Shown here: in pieces, positions 46,284-56,902 of the stretch | How the letters are laid out: every line of letters begins with the position of its first letter | Position numbering within the stretch: the stretch's first letter is position 1 | Notes under the pieces: model-generated | Seen by the model: only the letters and a program-made list of their open reading frames with translations | What the model was told of the DNA's origin: nothing | Database searches by the model: none | Translations under genes and position numbers: made by a program | Assembly: GCA_023627715.1 (NCBI GenBank) | Contig: JAMAHW010000074.1 | Coordinates: 62,001-126,000 of the forward strand | Source of the DNA: Periconia sp. R9002 | Lineage: Eukaryota > Ascomycota > Dothideomycetes > Pleosporales > Periconiaceae | DNA: 64,000 nucleotides | Reading direction: 5' to 3'

Positions 46284-47705
46284 CTACCAGAGCTCAAAGT
46301 ATCTATGTATAAAGGGATACTCGAAGTCGTTCCCATCTGGCATCAATATGATGAACTTTCGTATCTTCTTGAGACGCCTGAATGCCTGACTGGCATCGCA
46401 TAGAAAAGAGCGAAAGAACTTCTGGTTCGGTTTTGACCGGAATTCGTCGGCGTATATGACGTCTTCTCGAAGCGGTTCATCCTCAAAGACTTCCATATCA
46501 CTTTCTGAGTCGCAAGTCAAGTCCATGTTTCCGTCGTGGTCATACCAGAATTCTCTCCATTTTGGATTGGCCCTCCCTTCGGCGAAAGCTTCTTCATCGC
46601 GATCATAGAACCAATTTCCGTCGGCGGTTTCTATAGCGACCCTGAGAACGAGTTCTTCCAGAGAAGGGAAACAAACACTCGTTTTCTCTGTGATATTGAG
46701 GAAGAACTCGGGACAAACCACCATCCAGTGTCCACAATGCAGTGTCCGTAGGTGTGGAAAGTCCGCCAAATGTCTGATCAGACGACTCCAGAATTCGTCC
46801 CGCCACATACCGGGAGCTATAAGCTGATGGGGATCACAATCGTCGGCTTTCAATTTGTCATGATCGAGAGTGAACTTGAATTCCACCAATGTATCCCAAG
46901 GTAGTGAAAGTAAAGATTGATACATCACTGTGTTTGTCAGATGGGTTAATGTTGACACGCGAGAGATCGTACCTTGTCGGTGTTCTAGCCTCAATTTCCG
47001 ACCAATTTCGTAGTCGTCACGTTCTGCTATATCAACATTTTTCAGATTTCGCAAATGCTGGATGATGGATGGTATCCAGGTCGGTTTCAGCTTTTCAAGC
47101 AAATCGTCGCACCGGAAAGCAAAACGGTGAACTCCGGTCAACGTGGGCATGGGAAGTCTGTGTAGCTCATACTTCCCGGAAGTGGTCCTGGCTTCTCGAA
47201 CATACTGACGCCAAGGGTGATTTTTGCATCGAAACCTGTAGAGCCCATAACCCCCATAATTAGGGTATTGTTTTACGCGACGGTTAGCGTTGCAGAAATT
47301 CAAGGTCATCGGGAAAGGTTTTCCCAGTCTCTGTTCCAGATCTGATAGGATGATGAATAGCTTTCGTACAACTAAAGTGAACACCCAGCTTTCCACATTA
47401 CGATCTGGCACTCTCGTAATGTCGCAGCAACCATTCACATTGGGGGGATTCGGAAGTGTGAAATAAACGTCTAAACGTTGAAGAGCTTGTCGGCGGAATA
47501 TATTTGCTCCTCGGAACATGGTCGCGAACTCTACGAGCTCGCCCGAATGCAACTTTAGCTCTTTGAACGTATGTCGCTCCACCGACTCCTTCCACATCTG
47601 CGAAATAGGTGTATATGGAGCAAGCTTGGTCTTGTATCCGGTTTTCGCACTTTCGTCTGTCCAACCGATGATCTCATCGTATAGCTCAGGTGGTAATTTG
47701 TCCAT
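46284..47705 (-). CDS. F-box domain protein
   Basis: Open frame of 473 residues from ATG 47705. The N-terminus MDKLPPELYDEIIGW is an F-box start, which would bind Skp1 and place the protein in an SCF ubiquitin ligase. The rest is a set of degenerate leucine-rich segments (LPMPTLTGVHRFAF, HLRNLKNVDIAE, FPHLRTLHCGHW, FPSLEELVLRVA) that would bind the target, followed by an acidic stretch (DSESDMEVFEDEP). Within the frame, GTACGATC...AACACAG at about 46928-46972 looks like a 45-base intron; removing it keeps the frame, so both forms are possible. Substrate unknown. A second F-box gene of the same layout is at 54.7 kb. Confidence 0.75.
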   Translation of the reverse strand: MDKLPPELYDEIIGWTDESAKTGYKTKLAPYTPISQMWKESVERHTFKELKLHSGELVEFATMFRGANIFRRQALQRLDVYFTLPNPPNVNGCCDITRVPDRNVESWVFTLVVRKLFIILSDLEQRLGKPFPMTLNFCNANRRVKQYPNYGGYGLYRFRCKNHPWRQYVREARTTSGKYELHRLPMPTLTGVHRFAFRCDDLLEKLKPTWIPSIIQHLRNLKNVDIAERDDYEIGRKLRLEHRQGTISRVSTLTHLTNTVMYQSLLSLPWDTLVEFKFTLDHDKLKADDCDPHQLIAPGMWRDEFWSRLIRHLADFPHLRTLHCGHWMVVCPEFFLNITEKTSVCFPSLEELVLRVAIETADGNWFYDRDEEAFAEGRANPKWREFWYDHDGNMDLTCDSESDMEVFEDEPLREDVIYADEFRSKPNQKFFRSFLCDASQAFRRLKKIRKFIILMPDGNDFEYPFIHRYFELW

Positions 47706-48060
47706 ATCGGAGTGGATGTAGCGAGCGGGCGCTGTGTTAACGACCAGAACCAAAATTTTTGTCTGCAAGTAAAGTAATTAAAAGATAAGGAGTCTCAAGT
47801 GCTAAAAGCACAACGGACGATTTGCGGTGCAGGTCGCACTATTCTTGGCAATGACGTGTCTCAACGCCCCGCGTAAGACATTGAGAACAATTTCGAGAAG
47901 GATTGTATGCAAGGAATATTGAACCGTCAAGCCCTCGCCAATAAACTCCTCACCAACGCACTTTCCGGCAGCAAACGCCCCGTCAGCAAACGCCCCGCTC
48001 ACAAACTCCTATGAGAGCATAGAACATTTTATAAGCTAATCTCTCAGCTGCGCGAGATTC
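47706..48060. other. Short intergenic region
   Basis: 355 bases between the F-box start and the end of the Zn2Cys6 gene, with no gene seen. It contains the short direct repeat AACGCCCCGTCAGC/AACGCCCCGCTCAC near 47975-48000. Confidence 0.5.
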
Positions 48061-50202
48061 TCAATTCCCTTGCCTTGCTGCCGACTCTACTCCCTGTTCC
48101 ACCACCCCCGAATAATCATTGCATGGATACTCTGTCACCCAATCGAAGTCCATCATACCCGCTGCAGCACCCGTCCCATCTCCAAGTATCGAACCCCAGT
48201 CCATTCCCAACTCATCCCCGAACCCAAATCCCAACCCTACCGGTGCCGCCGCATTGGAGCCAAACCCGCTAAACTCAATGTTAGGCTGGGAATCAACCTG
48301 TCCAGCTTCCCCAAAGCTTTCCGCCAACACTGAAGACTCAGCCAAGAATCCTAGCTTGGAGTTCCACGACGGCGATGCAGTCGTCGAGGTAGATATGCCC
48401 GGGGATTGAGCAGGAGGCTGAGCTTCGGGGTATTTGAGGCGAATCCTTCCAAAGTACGGAATTGCGACTTCGAAATGGGGGGAACGATGGGGCGTTTGGC
48501 CAGCGGAGATGAGCGTTTCGAGAGCGTGGATGCCTTGCTTTGCGACAGAGCAGTCTAGGACTTCTATGGTCTGCTTCAAGCAGCTTAGTGCTCGGGATAT
48601 GTAATTCCATTCAGAATCACCATCTTGGTGGCGTGCGGTATGGCAACGGTGGTGATCAGCGAGCAAGAGGACGATAGCGGAGCTAAAGAGCTGAAAGTCG
48701 AGGACCTCGCACACGAATGTCTTGCACGCTGTTCGAAATTCCGACAAAATATCGATGATGCTTCGGGCTGCTTCGAGAGAGCGGTCAAAACTATATTGGT
48801 AGATGGAAGAATCCTTTGCTTTCATCATATATGGCATGTGAATGAGCTTCTGGATCATCCAGAATCGTATGATGGTGTTCAAGTGGTGGTAAAGTACGGA
48901 GAATGGCAGTTCTATCCCATGAGCCGGAAGTACTTTTGGAAGTAGTGGCCTTAGCTTCTCTAATTTTTGGTCTATCTCTATGGTGATAGCGTAGTTTTCT
49001 TTTAGCTCTGTATGGTCTCTTTTGATGATGTCACCGCTGATTAGGCTGAGTTTGTAGTGGAGTATTGCTATGGGATCTTCGCTGTGGCAATCATCCGGTC
49101 GCGTGCCGGGATGGTCGTTAGAAGTGCAGGATGGAAGTCCAAGCATGCAAGATATGTGACGCTCATTTTGCCACATTGAGCTCCATAGAAACCCCGTCTG
49201 CGGATTTTCACAGGCTGGAGGTTGATTGAGCTTGAGTTGAACAGCTTGAGTTATCGCTTCTCGGAGGGTCTTCCATGCTTCTCTAGGCCTCCCATTATCG
49301 AAATGAATCTTCCATAGAAGTGAGTAACATTCCATTTCATCCATTCCAGGAGATGATCCCTGGGGTGAGCTCAGAAGAAACCTTGCATACTGAGTGTAAC
49401 GGTTCAGTAATTCGTGACGGGGCAGATGGAGTTGAAGCTCTCCCACACATACTCGTGGATGGTGTGTCAAGCACAATGCAATCCAGAGATAAACTTTGGC
49501 GATGAGAGCGGAGTTGCCCGAGTTAATTGTTTCCTGTAGTAGGCTTACATTGCTGTCCTGTTCTTGATATTGAGGATCGAGCTTCCTCCTATTTCGAACC
49601 CCAAACAGACAAGATGGCCAGCAATCCCAATATGTCTTCGATTGCTGGAGAATTCGGGCAAGATCATCTGCGCTTGGTAAATTTAGACGTGCCGTTAAGC
49701 TAGGCAGTAAATCCGAGTCAACGACAGGAACCTGCTCTGAACTCGCAAACACCACTGGAACCGCTTCTTTCAACACCGTAGCCAAGGGCGCATTGCAGAA
49801 ATCCGCGTCACCACCTCCTTCCTCAGAATTCTGGTCTGACCTTTCAGACCCAAAAATTGAAGGGCGCGTAGTCGAAGAGCTCGTAATAGACGACAGTCCA
49901 TCCTCCCTCCGGCCACCCCTCAGCATCTCCACCATCAAACTCTCAAGATGAGCAATCCTATTCTGCAAAACGTCGGTATTCGCATCGCTGGTCGTTGCAC
50001 TCCGCGAACCCTCCAAGGCAGCTGGCCGTTTAGGAGGAGCACCTTGCTGCTCATGACACTCGACGCCATGAAGCGCGCACCGATCGCACACACTCGCTCC
50101 CTGCTTGAAAATGCATCGAACCTTGCGGCGTCTACACTCCGCGCAACTCTTAGTGCCTAGTCTCAGACGCTTGCCGAGAACGACGGAAGCGGAGTGAGAC
50201 AT
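48061..50202 (-). CDS. Zn2Cys6 transcription factor
   Basis: Single exon, 713 residues. Zinc cluster: Cys20, 23, 30, 39, 42 and 49 (CX2CX6CX8CX2CX6C) in KSCAECRRRKVRC and CDRCALHGVEC. A short coiled-coil-like helix (QNRIAHLESLMVEML, about 80-95) probably serves dimerisation. The central part (LWIALCLTHHP, LLNRYTQYARFLL, CYSLLWKIHFDNGRPREAW, GFLWSSMWQNERHISCMLGLP) is the fungal-specific regulatory domain. The C-terminus is Gly/Ala/Asp-rich, like an activation region. The gene diverges from the peroxiredoxin-like gene (407 bases between starts), so it may control that gene. Targets are unknown. It is 5 kb beyond the PKS cluster and need not belong to it. Confidence 0.9.
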   Translation of the reverse strand: MSHSASVVLGKRLRLGTKSCAECRRRKVRCIFKQGASVCDRCALHGVECHEQQGAPPKRPAALEGSRSATTSDANTDVLQNRIAHLESLMVEMLRGGRREDGLSSITSSSTTRPSIFGSERSDQNSEEGGGDADFCNAPLATVLKEAVPVVFASSEQVPVVDSDLLPSLTARLNLPSADDLARILQQSKTYWDCWPSCLFGVRNRRKLDPQYQEQDSNVSLLQETINSGNSALIAKVYLWIALCLTHHPRVCVGELQLHLPRHELLNRYTQYARFLLSSPQGSSPGMDEMECYSLLWKIHFDNGRPREAWKTLREAITQAVQLKLNQPPACENPQTGFLWSSMWQNERHISCMLGLPSCTSNDHPGTRPDDCHSEDPIAILHYKLSLISGDIIKRDHTELKENYAITIEIDQKLEKLRPLLPKVLPAHGIELPFSVLYHHLNTIIRFWMIQKLIHMPYMMKAKDSSIYQYSFDRSLEAARSIIDILSEFRTACKTFVCEVLDFQLFSSAIVLLLADHHRCHTARHQDGDSEWNYISRALSCLKQTIEVLDCSVAKQGIHALETLISAGQTPHRSPHFEVAIPYFGRIRLKYPEAQPPAQSPGISTSTTASPSWNSKLGFLAESSVLAESFGEAGQVDSQPNIEFSGFGSNAAAPVGLGFGFGDELGMDWGSILGDGTGAAAGMMDFDWVTEYPCNDYSGVVEQGVESAARQGN

Positions 50203-50609
50203 TGATGGTAATTAGCCGAGCCGCTAACAGTGGATGAACTGTGTACCTAGACAAACTGAATGCGCGGACAGTGTCTGCGTTGGACGATGGACGAGTTCGG
50301 CAATGTGTTTCCTTAACATTTGTCTAATAGGCGCTTAGGTGGAGTGAAAGGAGATTGTGGAGTGGGCTTGATGAGGAATCAATGCTCGGCTGAAGGCGGA
50401 CCAGCGCGCACCAGCTCGGATCAACTCGCTCCAGCTGAGCAACTTGTTGGACAACGTAGGATACCCCGACCGAGTGCGCAGGATATAGATAATATATATA
50501 TCGTAACAATGCACGTCCGGAGAAATCATCACAGCAAGCAATCGGCTTTTTTATATACATTGCAGCCATTGATCAATTCAATACAACTTTTGACTAGATT
50601 GATTTCATC
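50203..50609. promoter_or_regulatory. Shared promoter region, Zn2Cys6 and peroxiredoxin-like genes
   Basis: 407 bases between divergent starts. It contains CGGATCAACTCG and other CGG/CCG half-sites that Zn2Cys6 proteins often bind, but no clear pair stands out. Confidence 0.4.
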
Positions 50610-51318
50610 ATGACCACCATCGCCCCCCAACTCGAGGCAGTCTACACAAACTTCATCGGCGCAGCACCGGAGCCCGTCCGAGAAGCCATCGTTGGCGGGC
50701 TTGCCGATGCCGACACCCACTTCAAGAACTCCACCGACCTCATCAAAGTCGGTTCTAAATTTCCAGAGTTCTTACTTCTAAGCGCATCTAGCGAAGAAGT
50801 ATCAAGCACAGACCTCCTAAACAAGGGCCCTCTGCTTATCACCTTCTACCGTGGTGGATGGTGTCCCTTCTGTAACATTGCTCTCCGCTCACTACAAGAG
50901 AAGCTAGACAAAATTCATGCTGCCGGCGTCGAGCTGGTTGCCATTACGCCTGAGCTTCCAGACTCGTCGCTTTCGACGAAGGAGAAAAATGAGCTTACGT
51001 TTGAGGTGCTTTCTGATGTGGGGAATAAGCTTGCGAGGGAGATTGGCATTGCGTGGAAGCAGCCGGCTAACTTGAAGCCAATTCTGAAGCAGTTCGGTAC
51101 TGTAAGTTGACCGCTTATCTTTTAATGAATTTGGTTGCGTTACTAATGTTGCTTGGTAGGATTTGGAAAAGATCAATGGTGATGATTCCTGGGAGGTTCC
51201 CGCGCCCGCCACGTTCTTGGTAGGCAAGGACGGAGTGGTGAAGAATATGTACTTTGATGGGGATTACAGGAAAAGGATTGAGCCTAGCGCTGTTGTAGAG
51301 TGGATTGCAAAGATGTAG
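50610..51318 (+). CDS. Peroxiredoxin-like (AhpC/TSA) protein
   Basis: Two exons, 50610-51101 and 51160-51318, give 216 residues with a thioredoxin fold. The active-site segment is TFYRGGWCPFCNIAL, with Cys85 and Cys88 as a CXXC pair. Downstream are ELVAITPELPDSS, FEVLSDVGNKLAREIGI and APATFLVGKDGVV, the normal AhpC/TSA order. This RGGWCP(F/Y)C subgroup is widespread in fungi and should reduce peroxides or act as a thiol oxidoreductase in the cytosol. No signal peptide. The second exon encodes the C-terminal strand and helix (VPAPATF onward). It is divergent from a Zn2Cys6 regulator and convergent with the nitrilase-type gene. Confidence 0.93.
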
Positions 51319-51874
51319 GGAAAATATGTATAGATGTTTGATCTCCCTTCTGCTTTGGCAGTGGATGGGGCAACAGGCCTACGTAGACTGTATCAATAAC
51401 TTTGTGAATAAACAGACACTTCTGGTTTGCTGATTAGCGGAACTGAGCGTCGAGGGGATCTCCCTATCTTTCCCCTAGTAACGTAACGTAACCTAACCTA
51501 ACCTAATTATAATCTATACCATTCACAAGCCTACCCATAGTCTACTAAGGGAGAAGGTCAAGCGTAGCTGGAAGTAGAATTCCGCACGCGAAATCTTCAA
51601 TTCGAATATCAAGGTCTATTTTGAACGACACATTAGTGTTAATAATAGCTGGCGGAACTGATTCCCAGATCCCGGCCCGCTGTGCCCAAGTTGATATTCG
51701 ATGGTGGTCGTGTTTAGCAAGGTATTACACAAAGGGCTACATATCGCCTTCCCTTCCATCCACATCAACTTATCATTGATATCGTCATTTACACAACCCT
51801 ATAACCGGTTCGGGCCGACCGTCCTCCTTGGTATCACGCTATTATTGGAACCGCTGCTTTTATATACCTAATTT
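51319..51874. other. Intergenic, convergent ends
   Basis: 556 bases without a gene. It holds a short run of CCTAA/CGTAA units (51481-51507), too short and of the wrong period to be a telomere trace. Confidence 0.5.
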
Positions 51875-52846
51875 TCACTCAGTCACTGAAACTTCCTGAT
51901 CAATCCAAGCAACCTTCTGCTTAGATGTACGATTCCGGGAAATGATGTCTCTGTAAAGCTCTGGTCTCCTCGCCTCCCGATACCTATTTCCCCCAGCGTG
52001 GGCGAGCTTCTCGGTCGTACAGAGTGCGTGCACCACGTCCTCTCCCAGTACTCTACTCTCGGCCAACACGTCCCCGAATAGATCGAGGATCATAGCACAC
52101 CCATTTTTCAACTGGCCATGATCCATCCCGATCGGATTGCTGAACACAACATAAATCCCGTTGTCGAAGGCGCGCGCGGGAAGCCACCTCATGAGCCACG
52201 CGCGGCCCTTCAATCCGCCGAACTCGGCGCGTAGCATCCTTGGATTGCTTTCCCGCGCCTTCCAAGGTGATGCGTCGACGAAGCCTGCTCCGGGACGAGG
52301 CGATGGCGTACACATGGTGACATGCGGCATGAAGAGGATCTGGGCGCCGAGAAGGGCCGTGGCACGAACATTTTCGATGACGTTATTGTCGTAGCAGATC
52401 AGGATGCCGCATGTTCAGCCTTTGATATCAAAGGTCGTCAAGCTGTTTCCTGGGGATAGATGGTTGTTGATGAATGGGTGGAGTTTGCGGTGCTTAGCAA
52501 TGAAGCCGGTGGGCCCGACGCAGACGTAGGTGTTGTACAACCTGTCCTCGTCACGATCATGCTCAACGAGGCCGGCGAGAATGAATATGTTGTGCTCCCG
52601 GGATATTTGGTGGAGGGACTGTGTGCTAGGGCCGGAGGGAGCGGGCTCGGCGACAGAGGTAAGCCCCTGACGTGAAAGGTGTCGGAGGTAAGTGTAGCCT
52701 GTAATGCAGCATTCATGGAAGAATACTACATCGCAGCCAGACGCGGAGGCCCTCTCTGAAAGCCTGTCGATGGTTTCCAAGTTCTTTTGTTTGTCGCCCG
52801 AAACATTTTCAAATTGAACAGCGGCGGCCCTCAATGGTTGGCTCAT
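51875..52846 (-). pseudogene. Carbon-nitrogen hydrolase (nitrilase family) with one in-frame stop
   Basis: One frame of 324 codons from ATG 52846, open except for TGA at codon 144 (52415-52417). The Glu-Lys-Cys triad is readable: Glu45 in FFHECCITGY, Lys121 in AKHRKLHPF and Cys151 in CGILICYDNN, then LFMPHVTM and YVVFSNPIG. The family hydrolyses nitriles, amides or carbamoyl groups. The stop lies seven codons before the catalytic Cys, so a protein ending there would be dead. The 28 codons between the stop and the next ATG fit the family well (TCGILICYDN), which shows the frame is kept and no intron hides the stop. A single G to A change in TGG, or C to T in CGA, explains it. It may be a fresh pseudogene, a sequence error, or a recoded gene. 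Confidence 0.85.
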
Positions 52847-53750
52847 GGTGTTGATGTAGACGCAATTAAGAATGCTAAATGCTGATAATTGAAAGAGAAG
52901 ATTCTAAAGAAGATAAAGGAGGGCAGGCCACTTCGCTGTTCTTAATACCGCTATTCACCGAACACAGTTCGTCATAGAATCACTTGATATTCAGCCGGTT
53001 TTACTACTCACGATTGAGGCACAGGCGCCCCGGTGACGTTGTGATGTTTCATCGAGCTGTTCCACTCACTATTCCACTTTCGGTGGCTGAGTGCCTACTC
53101 GATGTCTGGAAGTGCAGATGCTTCAGAAAGCAAACTTTCATAAAAAGGTGCATATCGACTCGCAGTCGAGGATAAGCCAATCAGACTTCTGCGTGATATT
53201 CTTGACTCAGTGAAAATACCTCAAATAGAAGAAATTCGTAAGGTATATTCGTGACATCCGTCGTGTGTTTTTTGTAAAATAATGATTTTTGTATGGGTAG
53301 GGACTGCGGTACCATGATATATCTAAATCTGACATGCATCGTCACGTGGACGGATCTTGCTCGTATCTCGCATTACGCTTCCTAGTCAGGCGAAATGGAA
53401 TCGAGCCGCGAACCATTGCCGACGTTTCATCTAACCTTGTAACTAACACTTATATTTGCCTCGCCCAGTGTATGTGTCACTTTTCGCAACAGGGTAGAAG
53501 ATGGATGTATTGATGCCTATGGAAGTAGGGTTAATCTCCGTTCTCTGCCGCCTGCGAACGCGGCGTCTGTCCGCTCTGATCCTTTGAATAGACGTCAACT
53601 GGTCCACCTTGCCCATGCTAAGCATGTGATGATAATGCGCGCGTTGAAATGCTAGTATCGTCCGTAACGGACAATAACACATAGTTGCTAGATCAAGACT
53701 GTAATCCTAAAATAGTGCTTTGGCAACCTGTTAGAGACAATGCTCTATAC
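52847..53750. other. Intergenic region, no gene seen
   Basis: 900 bases without a gene on either strand. Open frames up to 79 codons show no family features. The left end should hold the promoter of the nitrilase-type gene. Confidence 0.4.
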
Positions 53751-54513
53751 TTATACTGTCTTTTTAAAGTGGGCTGCAATACTTCTACGCTCTTTGCCGT
53801 CCAAGAATACCATCTCCTCGCTTTCACTCCGAGCAACCTCCTGAAAGCCCAACTTCTCAAGAACGCGAAGACTCGGCACATTATCCACGTGTACATGCGC
53901 CGCGAATTTGACTGCAGTGGCCTGGCCAGCGCAAGACACAGATCGCCTAAACTCATCCAGTAGGGCCTTTGTGCTTTCGGTAGCGTAGCCATAGCCCCAG
54001 TGCTCAGGAAGAAAGAGATATCCCAATTCCAGCGTGAGCTTCTGCTGAGTTGGCAATTCGGGAAGTAATGTAACAATACCAGCAGCTTCCCAATTGTCTT
54101 CCAGACTGCTACCGGTCGAATCGGGAGCATTCTGGCTTTCCATGCCAATGCGCTTGTTAGGCTCTAACGGTCGAGGCACCAGAACAGCGTAGGCAAATCG
54201 ATGTTTTGAGTGTTCGACATCCGGGGACGGAACAACGCCAGCCATCCAAGCCTTGCTTTGGGCTAGAGTTTTCCGCGGTCCACTCCTGCTACGGACGGTT
54301 AGAATTTTAAGCCAGCAGCATTGCGAAAGCAAAATAAAGGCCACAAAAAAGGAGGTGACAATGGCTCTGACCGAATATAGCTTCCGCTTACCTCCACTTC
54401 GTTGCCTGATCGCTACTCCAGATTTTGTAGAACCATTGAAAGTCTCGATGGCCTTCACTTGCTACCAAGAGGCGGACAAGCTTTAGCCTAGGCGTGTTTA
54501 TCTCTGCTTCCAT
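53751..54513 (-). CDS. GNAT-family N-acetyltransferase
   Basis: Two exons (minus), 54513-54392 and 54288-53751, joined in phase 2 (GTAAGC...CCGTAG), give 219 residues. Exon 1 starts MEAEINTPRLKLVRL, the typical first strand of RimJ/RimL-type GNATs. Exon 2 has RKTLAQSKAWMAG, AGIVTLLP, then ELGYLFLPEHWGYGYATES, the acetyl-CoA binding motif A, and VDNVPSLRVLEKLGFQEV, the C-terminal helix and strand. It should transfer acetyl from acetyl-CoA to an amine; the target is unknown. A longer unspliced frame covers the intron but replaces the N-terminus by unrelated sequence, so the spliced model is better. No link to neighbours is evident. Confidence 0.85.
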
Positions 54514-54730
54514 GGCGAAAACTTAACGAAATATAAACTAACAAGTGGAGTGCAAGTGTCTGGAGATACTGTATGTGTCGAATGTCTTTCTCCATCGATT
54601 GATGTAGTGCTAAGTGACGTGACCTAGTTCGCCCAATCGTGGCGATGCCCCGCCTCCCTGATGGAGCTGTTCCGAGCATTGATAAATTTTCAAATTAAAC
54701 CCGTTACGCAACTCTGTGATCTATGCCTAT

Positions 54731-56161
54731 TCACGCCCTATTGTTCCTTTGGATGATATCCATTAACTTGTTAAACTCTTCCAAATCTGCGCCCTTATTG
54801 AAATTCTCCAAGATAGCCTCATAAGAGGGCCACCTGTCCCCATATTTGGGTATCAATGTAGCGTAAAGAAAAAGCCTGCTATTCGGATCACTTTTCAATT
54901 GAGCCCGTGCTCTCTGCGTTTCTTCATCCTCCTGATTGTTTTCATGCTTCTCTATATATTCTCCGCCGTGTAAGTTTGCCTGCCTTTCTTCAAAAGTTAG
55001 ATGGATTCCGGCATTGTTAGTGATGTTGAAACTTGTCCATTTGGGATCGAACTTGCGCAGAGCGGAAAAGAAGTCCGCCCATGTAAGCCGGACAGGAAGT
55101 TCTTCGGAAGCAAAGCATTCATGCAAAGTTACCGATCGAAGCGTGTTGGCTTTGGGCTTGAAGAATTCTACGAGCTCCGAACAAATCACCGCGTATTCGA
55201 GGTGGAGCTCTTGGAGCTGTGGAAAGCAGTCTGATCGTAGGGACATGGTATCGCCAAGAGCCGTCCATTCGGAACCGAGCGGACCATGCTCGTAACAAGC
55301 CAGTCGTAGCTTCGTTGTATTCTTCATGTGACTGAAGAAGTACTTGTCCATTTGTGAGACAAAATATAAGTAGCCCTCTAGAGTTCCTACCTCCCATCCA
55401 ACGCCATTGTCACCTCCCCAGATCCGGATATCAGCTACCGAGATCTGGGCGAGAAACCGTTCCCACTGAGGGGAAAACCACGGTGAAACAGCTTTGGGGA
55501 TGAGATCATGGACCACGAGTTCGGTGATTCTGCTGTTTTGGCTCACGGCAGCCCAGGTTTGAGCCATCAGCCTTCGCCAAAAAAACTCTTCCTCGGATTC
55601 ATCGATCATGTCTTTGCTATCCTCTTGTACGGTGAAAACGTATATAGACATTCCATCGGAGAGATCATCTCGACTGTCCCAGATCCCATCGCGTTTATCG
55701 AAATCAAACTTGAATTGGACGATAAGCGTAGTCATGTTAGGGAAATGCTCGCCACGGAGTAATTCGGCCACTGATGGCGCAAGGATCTGCTCTTGATGGC
55801 GCAGTTTCCTTCGCAGAGCTCTGTTATTGTCGTCCTTCTCAGACACATCTCCCTTTCCCTCTTTTTCCTCCTCTTTCTCCTCTTCTTCAGTTAGATTTGG
55901 CTCGGCCGTGCCATGCATTGAAATGGCCCCAACATAACCACCAATCTTTTCGACAATGGCGAGTATGCCTTTTGCTTGTTCCTCGTCGTTGGTGATTTTT
56001 AGTGTCCGGAAAATTTCTGGCTCAAGAAAGGTGCGATAGTACGAGTTTGTGGCACTCAGGGCGAGACGGGCATCCCAATCTGTGAGTTCGAAAATGCGAA
56101 GTAGCAGTTCGTTTGGCAGACGTTCCAGGGGACTACTGGAGCTTCGAGTCTTGGGCACCAT
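54731..56161 (-). CDS. F-box domain protein
   Basis: Single exon, 476 residues. After a basic start (MVPKTRSSSSP) comes the F-box LERLPNELLLRIFELTDWDAR (about 13-50), the Skp1-binding part of an SCF ubiquitin ligase. A Glu/Lys-rich insert (EEEEKEEEKEGK) follows at about 95-120. The C-terminal part has leucine-rich-like segments (CFPQLQELHLEYA, ANTLRSVTLHEC) that match the corresponding places of the F-box protein at 46.3 kb (CFPSLEELVLRVA), so the two share one architecture and may be old paralogues. Substrate unknown. Confidence 0.85.
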   Translation of the reverse strand: MVPKTRSSSSPLERLPNELLLRIFELTDWDARLALSATNSYYRTFLEPEIFRTLKITNDEEQAKGILAIVEKIGGYVGAISMHGTAEPNLTEEEEKEEEKEGKGDVSEKDDNNRALRRKLRHQEQILAPSVAELLRGEHFPNMTTLIVQFKFDFDKRDGIWDSRDDLSDGMSIYVFTVQEDSKDMIDESEEEFFWRRLMAQTWAAVSQNSRITELVVHDLIPKAVSPWFSPQWERFLAQISVADIRIWGGDNGVGWEVGTLEGYLYFVSQMDKYFFSHMKNTTKLRLACYEHGPLGSEWTALGDTMSLRSDCFPQLQELHLEYAVICSELVEFFKPKANTLRSVTLHECFASEELPVRLTWADFFSALRKFDPKWTSFNITNNAGIHLTFEERQANLHGGEYIEKHENNQEDEETQRARAQLKSDPNSRLFLYATLIPKYGDRWPSYEAILENFNKGADLEEFNKLMDIIQRNNRA

Positions 56162-56902
56162 GTTGATCTAGATTGCCTCAACGAACAATCTTGAGAACAG
56201 TGCTCGGGTCTTTGTTTAATATATTTATTTATATTCGAGATTGCTGCTAAAATCAAGTCCATCTTCTCCAGCATGCTGTATGGCTGGTGCCTGGAGATGA
56301 CGTCATATTTGGTGAGACTGGTGCCTTGGAAAAAGTTGCAGCCACGGGGCGTAAAGTTCTCCCCCCATAAGATCAGATAATGTGAAGATTCCTTTTGGGA
56401 AAAAGAAACCTACATATGACTATACGGACGTTACCCTGAGATCCCTACCAGTGTTGATACCGTGACTGATTTCACCAATCAATTGCGAAGAAGAAGACAC
56501 TTTGAAGACACTTTGATGACTATAAGAGATAATAGACATGGAGAAATGCGGAGAAAGAAAGGGAAACGGGAAGTAAAAGACGAACTAGGTACCCACTTAC
56601 AAACCCGTACATGAACAATCTGTTAGAGATGCAAAAATTAACCAATTAATGATTGCACTGGTTTAATTCACAATCAGTGTTTATTATACTGTACGCTCTC
56701 CTTACATGAAGGAAGGACTCTGTGAGGAGGTGGAGCTATACCCCATAGGTTTAGCGCCTTAGCGCTAGGACGGCTCATAGCAGCATCCACAGATACCTAG
56801 TTACCTAGTCATACAAATATGTACCATACCCACCATACCTAAATGCACTCAAGTGCTTCAGCTCAAGGCTACCTACATTAGTTACTACTATCTATCGGCA
56901 AA
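56162..56902. other. Intergenic region with dispersed repeat
   Basis: 741 bases without a gene. It contains copy 2 of the dispersed repeat (56464-56503), followed by an A/G-rich stretch (GAGAAAGAAAGGGAAACGGG). The right end is the promoter of the APH-fold gene. Confidence 0.5.
56464..56503. repeat. Dispersed repeat, copy 2
   Basis: GACTGATTTCACCAATCAAT followed by TGCGAAGAAGAAGACACTTT, nearly identical to 38225-38265 in the same orientation. A short internal direct repeat (GAAGACACTTT) follows it. Confidence 0.7.

Noticed and set aside
48061..50202. Second Zn2Cys6 regulator as part of the PKS cluster
   Set aside because: Four unrelated features including a MITE and an F-box gene lie between, and it pairs with the peroxiredoxin-like gene.
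51481..51507. Run of CGTAA/CCTAA units resembling telomere sequence
   Set aside because: Only three perfect 5-base units; the fungal telomere repeat is six bases (TTAGGG). Too short to claim an interstitial telomere.
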